Positions 1 through 8,832 of a DNA stretch of 64,000 nt are shown here, piece after piece (position 1 is the stretch's first letter; every line of letters starts with the position of its first letter). The position numbers were made by a program, and so were the translations under genes. The notes beneath the pieces are model-generated. The model was not told the DNA's origin. It did no database searches and was given only the letters and a program-made list of their open reading frames with translations. The DNA is from Thalassotalea sp. Sam97 (GTDB lineage: Bacteria > Pseudomonadota > Gammaproteobacteria > Enterobacterales > Alteromonadaceae), in contig NZ_CP166919.1 of NCBI RefSeq assembly GCF_041379765.1, forward strand, positions 1,178,001-1,242,000. The letters run 5' to 3'.

Positions 1-120
1 CTACCTCAAGCAGATGCAGCTGATGCATTAGCCGTGGCGATATGCCACGCCCATAGTTATGACTCATTAATAAAAATGGCAGGGCAGGCGAGTAAAACGG
101 TAAGAGGTCGACTGCGCTAG
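1..120 (+). CDS. ruvC: RuvC Holliday junction resolvase, C-terminal fragment
   Basis: Only the last 39 codons are inside the window; the gene starts before base 1. The reading frame gives a tail with the pattern DAADALAVAICH, the conserved C-terminal catalytic acidic region of RuvC, and it ends in TAG at 118-120. RuvC is the endonuclease that cuts the Holliday junctions moved by RuvAB. ruvA follows about 100 bases downstream in the same direction, which is the usual ruvCAB order and supports the call despite the short fragment. Confidence 0.9.
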   Translation, partial: LPQADAADALAVAICHAHSYDSLIKMAGQASKTVRGRLR

Positions 121-219
121 TTGGACAAAATTTAATAACGAAGCCATAAAACTGGTTTACTATATATTTATACAGTGGTACTGTATGGGCATCATCGTTA
201 TAACTTAGTGGGAAAGATT

Positions 220-846
220 GTGATAGGACGTTTACGCGGGCTATTAGTTGAAAAACAAGCACCTGAAATAGTCATTGAATGTCAAGGTGTTGGCTATGAG
301 GTTACCTTACCCATGACCAGCTTTTACCATTTACCTGCAATTGGCCAAGAGGTCATCATTTACACTCACTTCGCGGTACGAGAAGACGCCCAATTGCTGT
401 ATGGCTTTGCCAACCAAACTGAGCGCAAACTGTTTCGTTTGTTAATTAAAGTAAATGGTGTTGGTCCCAAATTGGCGTTAGCTATTTTATCTAACATGTC
501 AGCGAACCAGTTTGTTCATTGCGTAAACTTAGATGATGTTACCACCATAGTTAAAATTCCTGGTGTTGGTAAAAAAACAGCAGAGCGGTTGTTAATTGAG
601 ATGCGCGACAAATTAAAAGACTGGGGCTTGGACATTGAAACGCCAGTTACCGACTCAGTCGAGTTTGAGCTTGTGGCAGGTGAAGTTGCATTGACAACGG
701 TGAGCAATGCTAAAGATGATGCAATAACGGCGTTAGTATCACTTGGTTATAAGCAAGCGCAAGCAGATAAAGCCGTAAAAGCCGTATATCAGCAAGAAAT
801 GAGCTCAGAAGAGCTTATTCGCGATGCTCTTAAATCCATGTTATAA
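220..846 (+). CDS. ruvA: Holliday junction DNA helicase subunit RuvA
   Basis: RuvA tetramers bind the four-way junction and load the RuvB motor for branch migration. The protein is 208 residues, close to the usual 203-208. An OB-fold N-terminal domain (about 1-63) is followed by two helix-hairpin-helix motifs, NGVGPK at 79-84 and PGVGKK at 114-119, and a small RuvB-binding C-terminal domain. I start at GTG 220 rather than an in-frame ATG at 175 because the family begins with an IGRLRG segment right after the first residue and GGGAAAG lies just upstream of the GTG. ruvB follows after 11 bases, so the two are co-transcribed. Confidence 0.96.
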   Translation: MIGRLRGLLVEKQAPEIVIECQGVGYEVTLPMTSFYHLPAIGQEVIIYTHFAVREDAQLLYGFANQTERKLFRLLIKVNGVGPKLALAILSNMSANQFVHCVNLDDVTTIVKIPGVGKKTAERLLIEMRDKLKDWGLDIETPVTDSVEFELVAGEVALTTVSNAKDDAITALVSLGYKQAQADKAVKAVYQQEMSSEELIRDALKSML

Positions 847-857
847 GCAAATAAATT

Positions 858-1862
858 ATGATTGAAGCCGATCGTTTAATACAGCCTACGCTGAATAAAG
901 AAGAAGAAACCATCGATAGAGCGATTCGTCCGAAAATGCTCGATGATTACACTGGCCAAGACCATGTAAAAGAGCAGATGGACATCTTTATTCAAGCGGC
1001 AAAAAAGCGTAACGAACCATTAGATCATTTATTGATTTTTGGACCACCGGGCTTGGGTAAGACCACGTTAGCGAATATCGTTGCCAATGAAATGGGTGTC
1101 AATATTCGCACCACATCGGGGCCAGTGCTTGAAAAAGCCGGCGACTTGGCAGCACTGTTGACCAACCTTGAAGAAAACGATGTATTGTTTATTGACGAAA
1201 TTCATCGTTTAAGCCCTATGGTTGAAGAAATCTTGTATCCAGCGATGGAAGATTATCAACTGGATATTATGATTGGCGAGGGGCCTGCTGCTCGCTCGAT
1301 TAAACTTGACTTACCTCCCTTTACGTTAATAGGCGCCACTACTCGTGCTGGTGCGCTGACATCGCCACTGCGCGATCGCTTTGGTATTGTGCAACGTTTG
1401 GAGTTTTACAAAGTTGCCGACTTACAGAGCATCATTTCCCGTAGCGCCCATTTTTTAAATGTTGACCTTGATGATGAAGGCGCATTAGAAGTTGCTAAAC
1501 GCTCGCGTGGTACGCCACGTATCGCGAATCGCTTGTTACGTCGGGTACGCGATTTTGCCGAGGTGAAAAATAACGGTAAAGCCTGTCAGCAAACATCAAC
1601 CAATGCATTAAATATGCTAGAGGTTGACTCTGAAGGTTTCGATCTTATGGACCGTAAATTATTGCTCGCCATTATAGAAAAATTTGATGGCGGTCCGGTC
1701 GGATTAGATAATATTGCCGCAGCGATTGGCGAAGAACGCGAAACCATTGAAGATGTGATTGAACCCTTTTTGATCCAGCAAGGTTTTTTACAGCGCACGC
1801 CACGAGGTCGTATTGCAACATCCAAAGCATATTTGCATTTTGGTTTTGATATAAAAGAGTAA
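858..1862 (+). CDS. ruvB: Holliday junction DNA helicase motor RuvB
   Basis: Hexameric AAA+ ATPase that drives branch migration with RuvA. At 334 residues it has family length. The Walker A motif GPPGLGKTT is at about 62-70, Walker B with DEIH at 113-116, and the sensor/arginine region with TTRAG and LRDRFG near 162-177. A winged-helix DNA-binding domain fills the C-terminus, ending in the typical TPRGR segment. It is the last gene of ruvCAB; its stop codon lies within the left arm of a terminator hairpin. Confidence 0.97.
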   Translation: MIEADRLIQPTLNKEEETIDRAIRPKMLDDYTGQDHVKEQMDIFIQAAKKRNEPLDHLLIFGPPGLGKTTLANIVANEMGVNIRTTSGPVLEKAGDLAALLTNLEENDVLFIDEIHRLSPMVEEILYPAMEDYQLDIMIGEGPAARSIKLDLPPFTLIGATTRAGALTSPLRDRFGIVQRLEFYKVADLQSIISRSAHFLNVDLDDEGALEVAKRSRGTPRIANRLLRRVRDFAEVKNNGKACQQTSTNALNMLEVDSEGFDLMDRKLLLAIIEKFDGGPVGLDNIAAAIGEERETIEDVIEPFLIQQGFLQRTPRGRIATSKAYLHFGFDIKE

Positions 1863-1893
1863 GGTTATATATAATCATTTAGCCTTACTTTTT
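1859..1893 (+). terminator. Rho-independent terminator of ruvAB
   Basis: GTAAGG (1859-1864) pairs with CCTTAC (1883-1888) and is followed by TTTTT. The left arm includes the ruvB stop codon. The loop is long and AT-rich, so strength is uncertain. Confidence 0.6.
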
Positions 1894-2068
1894 GAGTGAA
1901 ATTCAATATCTGTGTTTTAACGCTAAGGCGCATCAAACATCTTAAAACTGCTAGCTTCAGTTTACTCGAAAAAGAGTAAATCAGTAATGATGATAAACAT
2001 CATCTGGTAAGGTGATACTTATTACTCCTCAGAAACAGTGCTGTTAGCATGAGCCAGCGCTGTTATCG

Positions 2069-2680
2069 TCAAATAGAACGATTATTTTGAGATAACCTGC
2101 AGGCATCTTCTGGTGTGTCAACGTCGAAGAGCACACCATGATCGTCAACATCGATATAATCAACTCGTTCGCTATGTTTGCCAATAATGTGCTTACCGCC
2201 AACATCCGATGTTAGTGCCGCTAATTCGCTAAAAAAATCAGAACCAAAACATACAGGGTGACCTGGTTTGCCTTGATATACAGGTCGTACAATGCGGTGT
2301 TGGTTAGCGTAACGGCTAATTTTGCTGATGGTTTGTGGCTTTATCAATGGCATGTCGGCTAAACAAATAAGCACCGCCTCGATACCCTCTTGTCTATCCT
2401 TTGCTCTAGGTTGTTGAAGTGTTATTACGTGTTTTACTGCTGCAGCGATTGACGCGCCTTGGCCACGATATTGATCTTCTACTGCAACACACTGTACAGG
2501 GAGAGTGGCTAGAGTCTCTAATAGGACATCATCATGTTGACGATGTACTACAATAATATTGGCTTGGCTTCGCACGATATTATTAAGTGTGCGTAGTAAA
2601 AGTGGAGGCTGGCCATAAAAACGCTTATCTGCTCCAAAACGCTTAGAGAAGCCAGCAGCAAGGACGATAGAATATATCAT
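2069..2680 (-). CDS. MobA/MocA-like molybdenum cofactor nucleotidyltransferase
   Basis: A 203-residue NTP-transferase-fold protein with the N-terminal signature LAAGFSKRFGADK (7-19) and a CLADMPLI metal-binding segment. Proteins of this type transfer CMP or GMP to molybdopterin, here most like MocA/MobA-like cytidylyltransferases that serve xanthine-dehydrogenase-family enzymes. It lies 10 bases behind the XdhC-like gene on the same strand, so the two probably form an operon. No xanthine or aldehyde dehydrogenase subunit is in the window, so the client enzyme must be elsewhere. The exact nucleotide used cannot be told from sequence alone. Confidence 0.8.
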   Translation of the reverse strand: MIYSIVLAAGFSKRFGADKRFYGQPPLLLRTLNNIVRSQANIIVVHRQHDDVLLETLATLPVQCVAVEDQYRGQGASIAAAVKHVITLQQPRAKDRQEGIEAVLICLADMPLIKPQTISKISRYANQHRIVRPVYQGKPGHPVCFGSDFFSELAALTSDVGGKHIIGKHSERVDYIDVDDHGVLFDVDTPEDACRLSQNNRSI

Positions 2681-2690
2681 GAGTTATCCC

Positions 2691-3680
2691 TTATAACTCG
2701 CTTTTGGCAATGCCACGCTGACAGCGAAGTACGTCGGCCATAATCGCAATGGCAATTTCCATAGGTGTTTTGCTGCCGATATTTAAACCAATAGGTGCAT
2801 GTAGTCGAGTTAATGCTTGTTCGCTTACCTGACAAATTCGTTGCAGACGTTCAATGCGTGCTTGCGTGGTGCGAATCGAGCCCATAGCACCAATATAAAA
2901 GGCATCGCTATTAAAGGCCTCCATTAGCGCAACATCATCCAGTCTAGGATCGTGCGCTAGCGCTAATACCGCAGTATTGGCATTTGCATACTGCTCTACA
3001 AAGTTGTCTGGCGATGCCCAATAGATTGGTGAGCCATCGTCGTTATCATTCAAGTGCCAGCTATTGGCCAAGTCTTTTCGCATGTCACACACTTTTACGT
3101 CGTAACCACTTTGTATGCCAAGGCGCGCAACATGTTCGCTGACTGAGCCTACGCCAATGATAAGCAGCTGCAATATTTGCTGATAATGACAGGTAACTGT
3201 GGTTTCAGTTTTTTCAACAGTCGTGCTTAGCCGTTGTTGGTTGGTAGAATCACTTACTTGTCGTGTTTGTGTAGACAATTTAACACTGCGGTGCAGAGCT
3301 TGTTTGGCATTAACTAATGCCAGCCATTGGCTAAAGTGAGCAAAATTTTCTGTCGTTGGTAAAACGTACTCGATAAGTAATTCGATCGTCCCACCACACG
3401 GCAACTCACGGACAATATGCTCATCTTGTAAATGTTTGCCATATGTAAAAAGTTGATTTTGCTTGGTGAAATGATTTTCACTTAACATTTTTACAAAACC
3501 ATCTTCAAGACAACCGCCTGAAATTGAACCATAACGCTTTTCACCATCGGTTATAAAAATTGAACCGATAGGGCGAGGTGCACTGCCGTAGGTATTAATA
3601 ATAGTGCACAACCAAAAGGGCTGGTTCATTTCGATAAATTGTTGCGCTGCTGTTAAAACGCTAACATCGGGTAATTGCAT
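2691..3680 (-). CDS. XdhC/CoxI family molybdoenzyme maturation factor
   Basis: XdhC proteins bind molybdenum cofactor, help sulfurate it and hand it to xanthine-dehydrogenase-type enzymes. The 329-residue protein has the two family domains: an N-terminal XdhC_CoxI part with GSISGGCLEDG and LPCGG motifs, and a C-terminal Rossmann domain starting at LLIIGVGSVSEHVARLG, with the HDPRLDD and GAMGS motifs of the XdhC_C family. A Gln/Thr-rich linker near 150-165 joins them. It is followed closely by the MobA/MocA-like gene. The role is a family inference; the partner dehydrogenase is not visible. Confidence 0.85.
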   Translation of the reverse strand: MQLPDVSVLTAAQQFIEMNQPFWLCTIINTYGSAPRPIGSIFITDGEKRYGSISGGCLEDGFVKMLSENHFTKQNQLFTYGKHLQDEHIVRELPCGGTIELLIEYVLPTTENFAHFSQWLALVNAKQALHRSVKLSTQTRQVSDSTNQQRLSTTVEKTETTVTCHYQQILQLLIIGVGSVSEHVARLGIQSGYDVKVCDMRKDLANSWHLNDNDDGSPIYWASPDNFVEQYANANTAVLALAHDPRLDDVALMEAFNSDAFYIGAMGSIRTTQARIERLQRICQVSEQALTRLHAPIGLNIGSKTPMEIAIAIMADVLRCQRGIAKSEL

Positions 3681-3835
3681 GCCGGTAATATATTATGATT
3701 CATCTAAACAATAGCTAACCACTATGTGCTAAGTACGTGATGAAGGCAACTAATAGACTGTATCTGAGTATGTCTATGGAACTAAACCCGATGTACTGAA
3801 TCGCGCTCAAGGTTAGTTTTGTTAATGTTTAGTCG

Positions 3836-3861
3836 AAAAAAAGCCCGCTAATTTAGCGGGC
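3836..3861 (-). terminator. Leftward rho-independent terminator with no annotated gene upstream
   Basis: Read on the minus strand, GCCCGCT and AGCGGGC form a 7-bp GC-rich stem with a four-base loop, followed by seven T. Nothing obvious is transcribed toward it except the very short ORF at 3890-3961, so it may end a small transcript. It lies 156 bases upstream of the xdhC-like start and could also insulate that gene. Confidence 0.7.
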
Positions 3862-3889
3862 GACAACAATAAGAGTTGATAGTAGGAAG

Positions 3890-3961
3890 TTAAATAATCC
3901 AGGAACAACAAAATATTAAAAGTGATGCTGCTGAGATGGGCGCTATTCTATGGACAGCCAT
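3890..3961 (-). CDS. Candidate 23-residue hydrophobic peptide
   Basis: The frame begins with ATG at 3961, 4 bases after an AGG on the minus strand, and ends in TAA. The predicted peptide starts MAVHRIAPIS and continues into a hydrophobic SLLIFCCSW segment. A strong leftward terminator lies about 30 bases after the stop, so a complete tiny gene (weak SD, ORF, terminator) can be drawn. No homologue is recognised and a promoter is not convincing, so this could equally be the 3' part of a small non-coding RNA or chance. Confidence 0.25.
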   Translation of the reverse strand: MAVHRIAPISAASLLIFCCSWII

Positions 3962-4295
3962 AAAACCTGACAAACGAAAATTTCTGAGTTTTCAGATAAA
4001 AAAAACTAATGGATTAACGCTTTGTTAAAAGCATGTTTTGTTATGGTAATGATGCATAGCCAAAACCTTAAATAATCGCCATTTTGTTAATGTTTTATTA
4101 AAGTTCGAGTCTACTTATAGGTGACTTGATAATGAATAAAATTGTTGTGAAACAGTGTTTTGCCGTTTTAAACATCAATTGTTACAAGATATGTGTTTTT
4201 CACAATAAAAAATAGCCATGCTGACTTGAGTGCGCAGTTATATTTAACGTAATATATGACTTTAACATTCAACTCGGCAATTAAGATTGCATGCC

Positions 4296-4712
4296 ATGAA
4301 TAATAACAATAATGCATTTCACTATCAGTTAAGAGTATTTTATGAAGATACTGATGCAGGTGGTATTGTCTATTATGCGAACTATTTAAAGTTTGCAGAG
4401 CGGGCCCGTACCGAGTGGCTGCGCCACTTAGGAATTAACCAATCGTATTTTCTTGAACAAAACTTAGCATTTGTAGTCAGAAAAGTGGAAATGGATAATA
4501 AAGCCTCAGCCAAGTTGGATGATCTGCTTACCATTAAAACGACAATTTCTCAGTTAAAAAAGGCAAGTTTGGTATTTGAGCAAACGATCTGTAATCAACA
4601 TGGAGATGAGTTGTGTCATGTTACCGTGCTTATTGCCAGTGTTAACTTAGTCAAAGCCAAGCCTTGTCCCATACCAAAATCCATAGTAGGAGCATTAAGT
4701 AGTGCACGCTGA
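4296..4712 (+). CDS. ybgC: Tol-Pal associated acyl-CoA thioesterase YbgC
   Basis: Hot-dog-fold thioesterase, first gene of the tol-pal operon. The 138-residue protein carries the YbgC signature YEDTDAGGIVYYANY (16-30), whose Asp is catalytic in the family, followed by the FAERARTEWLR segment. I use ATG 4296; an in-frame TTG at 4287 would add three residues with no better ribosome site. Its end overlaps the GTG start of tolQ by 11 bases, indicating translational coupling. The roughly 600 bases upstream hold no other rightward gene, so the operon promoter should be there. Confidence 0.93.
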   Translation: MNNNNNAFHYQLRVFYEDTDAGGIVYYANYLKFAERARTEWLRHLGINQSYFLEQNLAFVVRKVEMDNKASAKLDDLLTIKTTISQLKKASLVFEQTICNQHGDELCHVTVLIASVNLVKAKPCPIPKSIVGALSSAR

Positions 4713-5394
4713 ACTTTCATTCTTTGATTTATTTTTACAAGCCAGTCTCCTTGTTAAGGCCGTGATGCTGTGTCTCTTGGGACTGTCGGTTGCATCATGG
4801 ACCATGATTATTCAACGCTCTAAGGCTTTAAATAAAGCTCGGTTAAACGCCGCGACGTTTGAAGATAAGTTTTGGTCAGGTGCAGATCTGAGTCAATTAT
4901 ATAAAGAGATCAATCAACGCGGTAACAGCCACGGATTAGAAAATTTATTTGTTGCTGGCTTTAAAGAATTTGCACGTATTCGCAAAAACCCGGGTGTATC
5001 GAGTGAAGCCGTAGTGGATGGTACACATCGTGCTATGCGCGTCGCTTTATCAAGAGAAGTTGATGGTTTAGAAACACACTTATCATTTCTTGCGACGGTA
5101 GGTTCGATAAGTCCATATATTGGCTTGTTTGGTACCGTTTGGGGGATCATGAACTCATTCATTGCCTTGGGCTCTGTGCAGCAGGCAACCTTGTCAATGG
5201 TGGCTCCGGGTATTGCTGAAGCCCTAGTTGCCACAGCCATGGGCCTTTTTGCAGCAATCCCAGCAGTCATGGCGTTTAACCGTTTTTCACATTCTGTTGA
5301 GAAACTTGAAAACAGCTACGGCAACTTTATGGAAGAGTTTTCCAGTATCTTGCAGCGCCAGTCAGCTGTATTAGATCAGCAAAAAGCTCAGTAA
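4702..5394 (+). CDS. tolQ: Tol-Pal system proton channel subunit TolQ
   Basis: Inner-membrane protein that with TolR forms the proton-driven motor energising TolA for outer-membrane constriction and integrity. The 230-residue chain has the three expected membrane segments, near 14-36, 130-152 and 165-190, with the conserved SPYIGLFGTVWGIMNSF region in the second and the GIAEALVATAMGLFAAIPAV region in the third. It starts with GTG inside the end of ybgC and is followed 15 bases later by tolR. Confidence 0.96.
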   Translation: MHAELSFFDLFLQASLLVKAVMLCLLGLSVASWTMIIQRSKALNKARLNAATFEDKFWSGADLSQLYKEINQRGNSHGLENLFVAGFKEFARIRKNPGVSSEAVVDGTHRAMRVALSREVDGLETHLSFLATVGSISPYIGLFGTVWGIMNSFIALGSVQQATLSMVAPGIAEALVATAMGLFAAIPAVMAFNRFSHSVEKLENSYGNFMEEFSSILQRQSAVLDQQKAQ

Positions 5395-5409
5395 CGGAGA
5401 GTATTTACC

Positions 5410-5832
5410 ATGTACGTTCGTGCAAAGCGTAAACGCGTCGCCGAAATCAACGTTGTACCCTATATCGACGTAATGCTGGTGTTGTTGATTATTTTTATGG
5501 TAACGGCACCATTGATCACCCAAGGGGTTAAGGTTGACTTACCTAAGGCTGAGGCTGAGAGTTTATCTGAAGATTCTAAACCACCGCTAGTGGCTAGTGT
5601 TGATGCCAGTGGCAATTTTTATCTTAACGTCGGTGATAGTAAATCAGAGCCGTTGTCGCCTGATGAACTAGCGACATTGGTTAGAGCAAGATTGGTGGTT
5701 GACCCTCAAACTCCTGTCGTCGTTAATGGTGACGGTAATGTTTCTTATAATGCGGTGGTGCAGTTGATGGTACTGCTACAGCAAGCGGGTGTGCCTTCAG
5801 TAGGGCTTATGACAGAATCTCCGGAGGCGTAG
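5410..5832 (+). CDS. tolR: Tol-Pal system protein TolR
   Basis: ExbD/TolR-family subunit of the Tol motor. It has 140 residues with a single N-terminal membrane helix (about 17-37) that carries the key Asp of the YIDVMLVLLIIFMV motif, followed by a periplasmic domain. A clear GGAG precedes its ATG. It sits between tolQ and tolA in the usual order, and its last codons contain the ribosome site for tolA. Confidence 0.96.
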   Translation: MYVRAKRKRVAEINVVPYIDVMLVLLIIFMVTAPLITQGVKVDLPKAEAESLSEDSKPPLVASVDASGNFYLNVGDSKSEPLSPDELATLVRARLVVDPQTPVVVNGDGNVSYNAVVQLMVLLQQAGVPSVGLMTESPEA

Positions 5833-5834
5833 CG

Positions 5835-6848
5835 GTGATAGCGCTAATCAAAACCTTAATCGGCCGTTGCGTCAATAAGTGTATGGGGATATTCACTTAT
5901 TTGCCTGATGGTAAAACGCTAAGGCAAGACTATGTGATCGCCTTGGTTGCAGCCTTGCTTGTGCATGTTATTATGGCGATGGTGTTAATGGCAAACGCGG
6001 ACTTTTCACCAAAACCAAAGCCACAACCCAAACCGCAGATGCAAGTTATTGATGCGGTTGTTGTCGATGCTAGCAAGTTACAACAACAGGTTGATAAGCT
6101 GCGTCAACAAAAGGCAGCAGCAAAGGCGAGAGAAGATAAGCGAATTGCTGAGTTGGAACAGCGTGCAGAGCAAGCGCGCAAACAACGCCAACAAGAGGCT
6201 GAGCGAATAAAGCGGTTAGAGCAACAGCGCAAACGTACTGAAGCTGAGAAGCAACGTGCTGATGCCGCTCGTAAAAAAGCCGAAGATGCGGCAAAACGAG
6301 CTAAAGCAAATGCGGCTGCTGAAGAGCAAGCGCGCCGACAAAAAGAACGCGAGCGGCAAGCCGCAGAAAAGGCTGCCGCTGAAGCCAAAGCCAAGCGATT
6401 ACGTGAAGAAGAAGCGGCCAGAAAAGCCGAAGAAGAGCGTCGTCGTAAAAAGCTAGAAGAAGAGAAACGTAAAAAAGAAGCCGCTGAGCGAGCAGAGCAA
6501 CAACGTTTGTTAGAGCAACAGATGCTTGAAGAAATGCAGCGCCGTCAATCAGCACGTAGCCAACAAGTAATGAATGAAGTCGACAAGTACAGTGCACTTA
6601 TCACTCAAGCGATTGCTCGTAACTTTATCAAAGATGAAGCGAGTATGCGTGGTAAGTCATGTAGAGTACGCATTAAACTGGCGAGCAGTGGCTTTGTGAT
6701 AAGTGCCAACGCTGTTGATGGTGATAGAGCTGTTTGTCAAGAAGCGGTAAAAGCGGTCAATAAAGCGGGTACACTGCCTGTATCATCTGATCCTGCAGTA
6801 TTCTCGAAATTAGAAAATATTATTGTAACTTACGCACCAGAGTTTTAA
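5835..6848 (+). CDS. tolA: Tol-Pal system energy-transducing protein TolA
   Basis: Links the TolQR motor to TolB and Pal across the periplasm. The 337-residue protein has one membrane helix (about 33-53), a Lys/Pro-rich segment (PKPKPQPKPQ), a very long Ala/Glu/Lys/Arg-rich helical domain (about 75-245), and a C-terminal globular domain (about 246-337) with the two cysteines usual for TolA domain III (CRVRIKL and VCQEAVK). The GTG start lies 8 bases behind a CGGAGG. The repetitive middle domain produces several long open frames on other strands and frames that are not genes. Confidence 0.94.
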   Translation: MIALIKTLIGRCVNKCMGIFTYLPDGKTLRQDYVIALVAALLVHVIMAMVLMANADFSPKPKPQPKPQMQVIDAVVVDASKLQQQVDKLRQQKAAAKAREDKRIAELEQRAEQARKQRQQEAERIKRLEQQRKRTEAEKQRADAARKKAEDAAKRAKANAAAEEQARRQKERERQAAEKAAAEAKAKRLREEEAARKAEEERRRKKLEEEKRKKEAAERAEQQRLLEQQMLEEMQRRQSARSQQVMNEVDKYSALITQAIARNFIKDEASMRGKSCRVRIKLASSGFVISANAVDGDRAVCQEAVKAVNKAGTLPVSSDPAVFSKLENIIVTYAPEF

Positions 6849-6870
6849 ATAAAGGAATAGCACGTTAAAT

Positions 6871-8229
6871 ATGATGTTTAAAAAAATAACTTTTACCTTA
6901 GTGTTATCGTTGTTGGCGGTATTCAAAGCCAATGCTGAATTAGAGCTAGTGATTACTGGTGGTGTAAATACAGCAAGGCCCGTTGCGGTGTTGCCATTTG
7001 CGTACCAAGGTGAGCAACCACTACCACAAAATGTATCGCAAATTATTGCTCAAGATTTATTGCGCAGCGGTAAGTTCAACCCGATTAGCACCAGTAGTAT
7101 GCCACAAGCGCCAAGCTCTGTTGCCGATGTTGATTACCAAGCTTGGGCCGATTTAGGTGTTGAAGCTTTGATCATGGGCGAGGTAGAACAGGCAAGTGAT
7201 GGTCGTTATTTGATCTCATTTAAACTGGTTGATGTGATCCGCGGGCAAATGACTGGCGGTGAGGGCAAAGCTTTGCAAAATGGTCAACTAGTGCAAAGCG
7301 ACGATCATGTGCTAATCGACTCAAAACCAACGCAATACATTCCTGCATCGTTACTACGCGCTAAAGCCCATCAAATTTCCGATGCGGTATATGAAAAACT
7401 GACCGGTACACGCGGTGCATTTTTAACGAAAATTGCTTATGTTATTGTTCGTGACTCGGGTGAAAAGCCATATCAATTAGTTATGGCCGATTACGATGGC
7501 TACAACGAACAAGTGCTGTTGAGCTCACCTGAACCACTAATGTCGCCATCGTGGTCGCCAGACGGTACTAAGCTAGCTTATGTAACATTTGAACAGCGTC
7601 AAGCACAGATATACATTCAAGATATCTATACCGCAGAACGTCAATTGGTTGCCAGTTATAAGGGCATTAACGGCGCGCCTCGTTGGTCACCTGATGGTAA
7701 GCATATGGCCATGGTACTATCAAAAGATGGTAACCCTGAAGTTTATGTGATGAACTTAGCAACCAAGTCATTACGTAGAATAACTCGCCATCGTGCTATT
7801 GATACTGAACCGAACTGGACACCTGATGGTAAGTCATTGATTTTTACCTCTGAACGGGGTGGTAAACCGCAGTTATATCGCGTAAATTTAGCCGATGGTA
7901 AGCTGGGGCGTCTAACCTTTGATGGAGAAATGAATTTAGGTGGTTCAATATCACCTGATGGCAGTCAATTGGTGATGGTTAACCGAACACAAGGGCAATA
8001 CCACTTAGCTAAACAAGAGTTAGCGGGTTATGGGCAAGTCCAAGTGTTGACTAAAACTCGTTTGGATGAATCACCAAGCATTGCCCCAAATGGCGGCATG
8101 ATAATTTACAGTACTCTGCACGGTAATCGTCAGGTATTGGCACTAGTGTCTATGGATGGTCGCTTTAAGGCTAGATTGCCAGCAAAAAATGGTCAGGTTA
8201 AAGCACCAGCTTGGTCACCATTTTTATAA
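6871..8229 (+). CDS. tolB: Tol-Pal system beta-propeller protein TolB
   Basis: Periplasmic protein that shuttles between Pal and TolA. The 452-residue precursor has a signal peptide of about 22 residues (cleavage after KANA), an N-terminal alpha/beta domain that interacts with TolA, and a six-bladed beta-propeller built from repeats of the type SPDGTKLAYV, SPDGKHMAMV, TPDGKSLIF and SPDGSQLVMV (about 230-450). It follows tolA by 22 bases and precedes pal. Confidence 0.96.
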   Translation: MMFKKITFTLVLSLLAVFKANAELELVITGGVNTARPVAVLPFAYQGEQPLPQNVSQIIAQDLLRSGKFNPISTSSMPQAPSSVADVDYQAWADLGVEALIMGEVEQASDGRYLISFKLVDVIRGQMTGGEGKALQNGQLVQSDDHVLIDSKPTQYIPASLLRAKAHQISDAVYEKLTGTRGAFLTKIAYVIVRDSGEKPYQLVMADYDGYNEQVLLSSPEPLMSPSWSPDGTKLAYVTFEQRQAQIYIQDIYTAERQLVASYKGINGAPRWSPDGKHMAMVLSKDGNPEVYVMNLATKSLRRITRHRAIDTEPNWTPDGKSLIFTSERGGKPQLYRVNLADGKLGRLTFDGEMNLGGSISPDGSQLVMVNRTQGQYHLAKQELAGYGQVQVLTKTRLDESPSIAPNGGMIIYSTLHGNRQVLALVSMDGRFKARLPAKNGQVKAPAWSPFL

Positions 8230-8271
8230 AAATAAAGTTTAAGAATAACAACTATCTATTAAGGAAAAATA

Positions 8272-8817
8272 ATGCGTTTAAATAAATTAGTTAAAAGTAT
8301 GGCAGTAGCGCTTCCGTTATTCACGCTTGCAGCATGTTCATCAAACGATGCTCAAGATGCAGAAGCAGCAGAAATCGCAGCAAAACAAGAAGCTGCAAAA
8401 GTACAAGCTGAAAAAGAACGTGCCCGTGCTGAAGCTGCTGCACAAGCTGCGAAGCTTGAGCAAATTAAGCAAGAAGAAAAAGCCAAGCTTGCTGCTTCTA
8501 ACACCATTTATTTTGACTTTGATACATCTAAGTTAGATGCGTCAGTGATCACAACCCTTGATATGCATGCTGCTTACTTAGTACAAAACAACAATGTTAA
8601 AGTGCTGATTGAAGGTCATGCAGATGAACGCGGTACACCAGAGTACAATATTGCTCTAGGTGAACGTCGTGCTCAAGCTGTACAAAAGTACCTTGAAAAT
8701 TCAGGTGTATTAACATCTCAAATTGAAACTGTTTCATATGGTGAAGAAAAGCCAGCGGTAAATGATCGTAGCGAACAAGCGTTTGCTAAAAACCGTCGTG
8801 CTGTATTGGTATACTAA
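8272..8817 (+). CDS. pal: Peptidoglycan-associated lipoprotein Pal
   Basis: Outer-membrane lipoprotein that anchors the envelope to peptidoglycan and is mobilised by Tol. Residues 1-21 form a lipoprotein signal ending in LAAC, with Cys22 the lipidation site. A charged Ala/Glu/Lys helix (about 28-75) links to a C-terminal OmpA-like domain with the peptidoglycan-binding stretch GHADERGTPEYN and ALGERRAQAV. AAGGAAAA lies just upstream of the ATG. The helix linker is longer and more repetitive than in the E. coli protein. Confidence 0.96.
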   Translation: MRLNKLVKSMAVALPLFTLAACSSNDAQDAEAAEIAAKQEAAKVQAEKERARAEAAAQAAKLEQIKQEEKAKLAASNTIYFDFDTSKLDASVITTLDMHAAYLVQNNNVKVLIEGHADERGTPEYNIALGERRAQAVQKYLENSGVLTSQIETVSYGEEKPAVNDRSEQAFAKNRRAVLVY

Positions 8818-8832
8818 TCTGTCGTAGGATAT

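Noticed and set aside
1961..2004. Two small inverted repeats (TTTACTC/GAGTAAA and GATGAT/ATCATC) after ruvB
   Set aside because: AT-rich and short, without a T-tract; no function can be supported.
6070..6597. Several long open frames opposite the tolA coding strand
   Set aside because: They are created by the repetitive Ala/Lys/Glu-rich helix codons of TolA and have no ribosome sites or homologous features.
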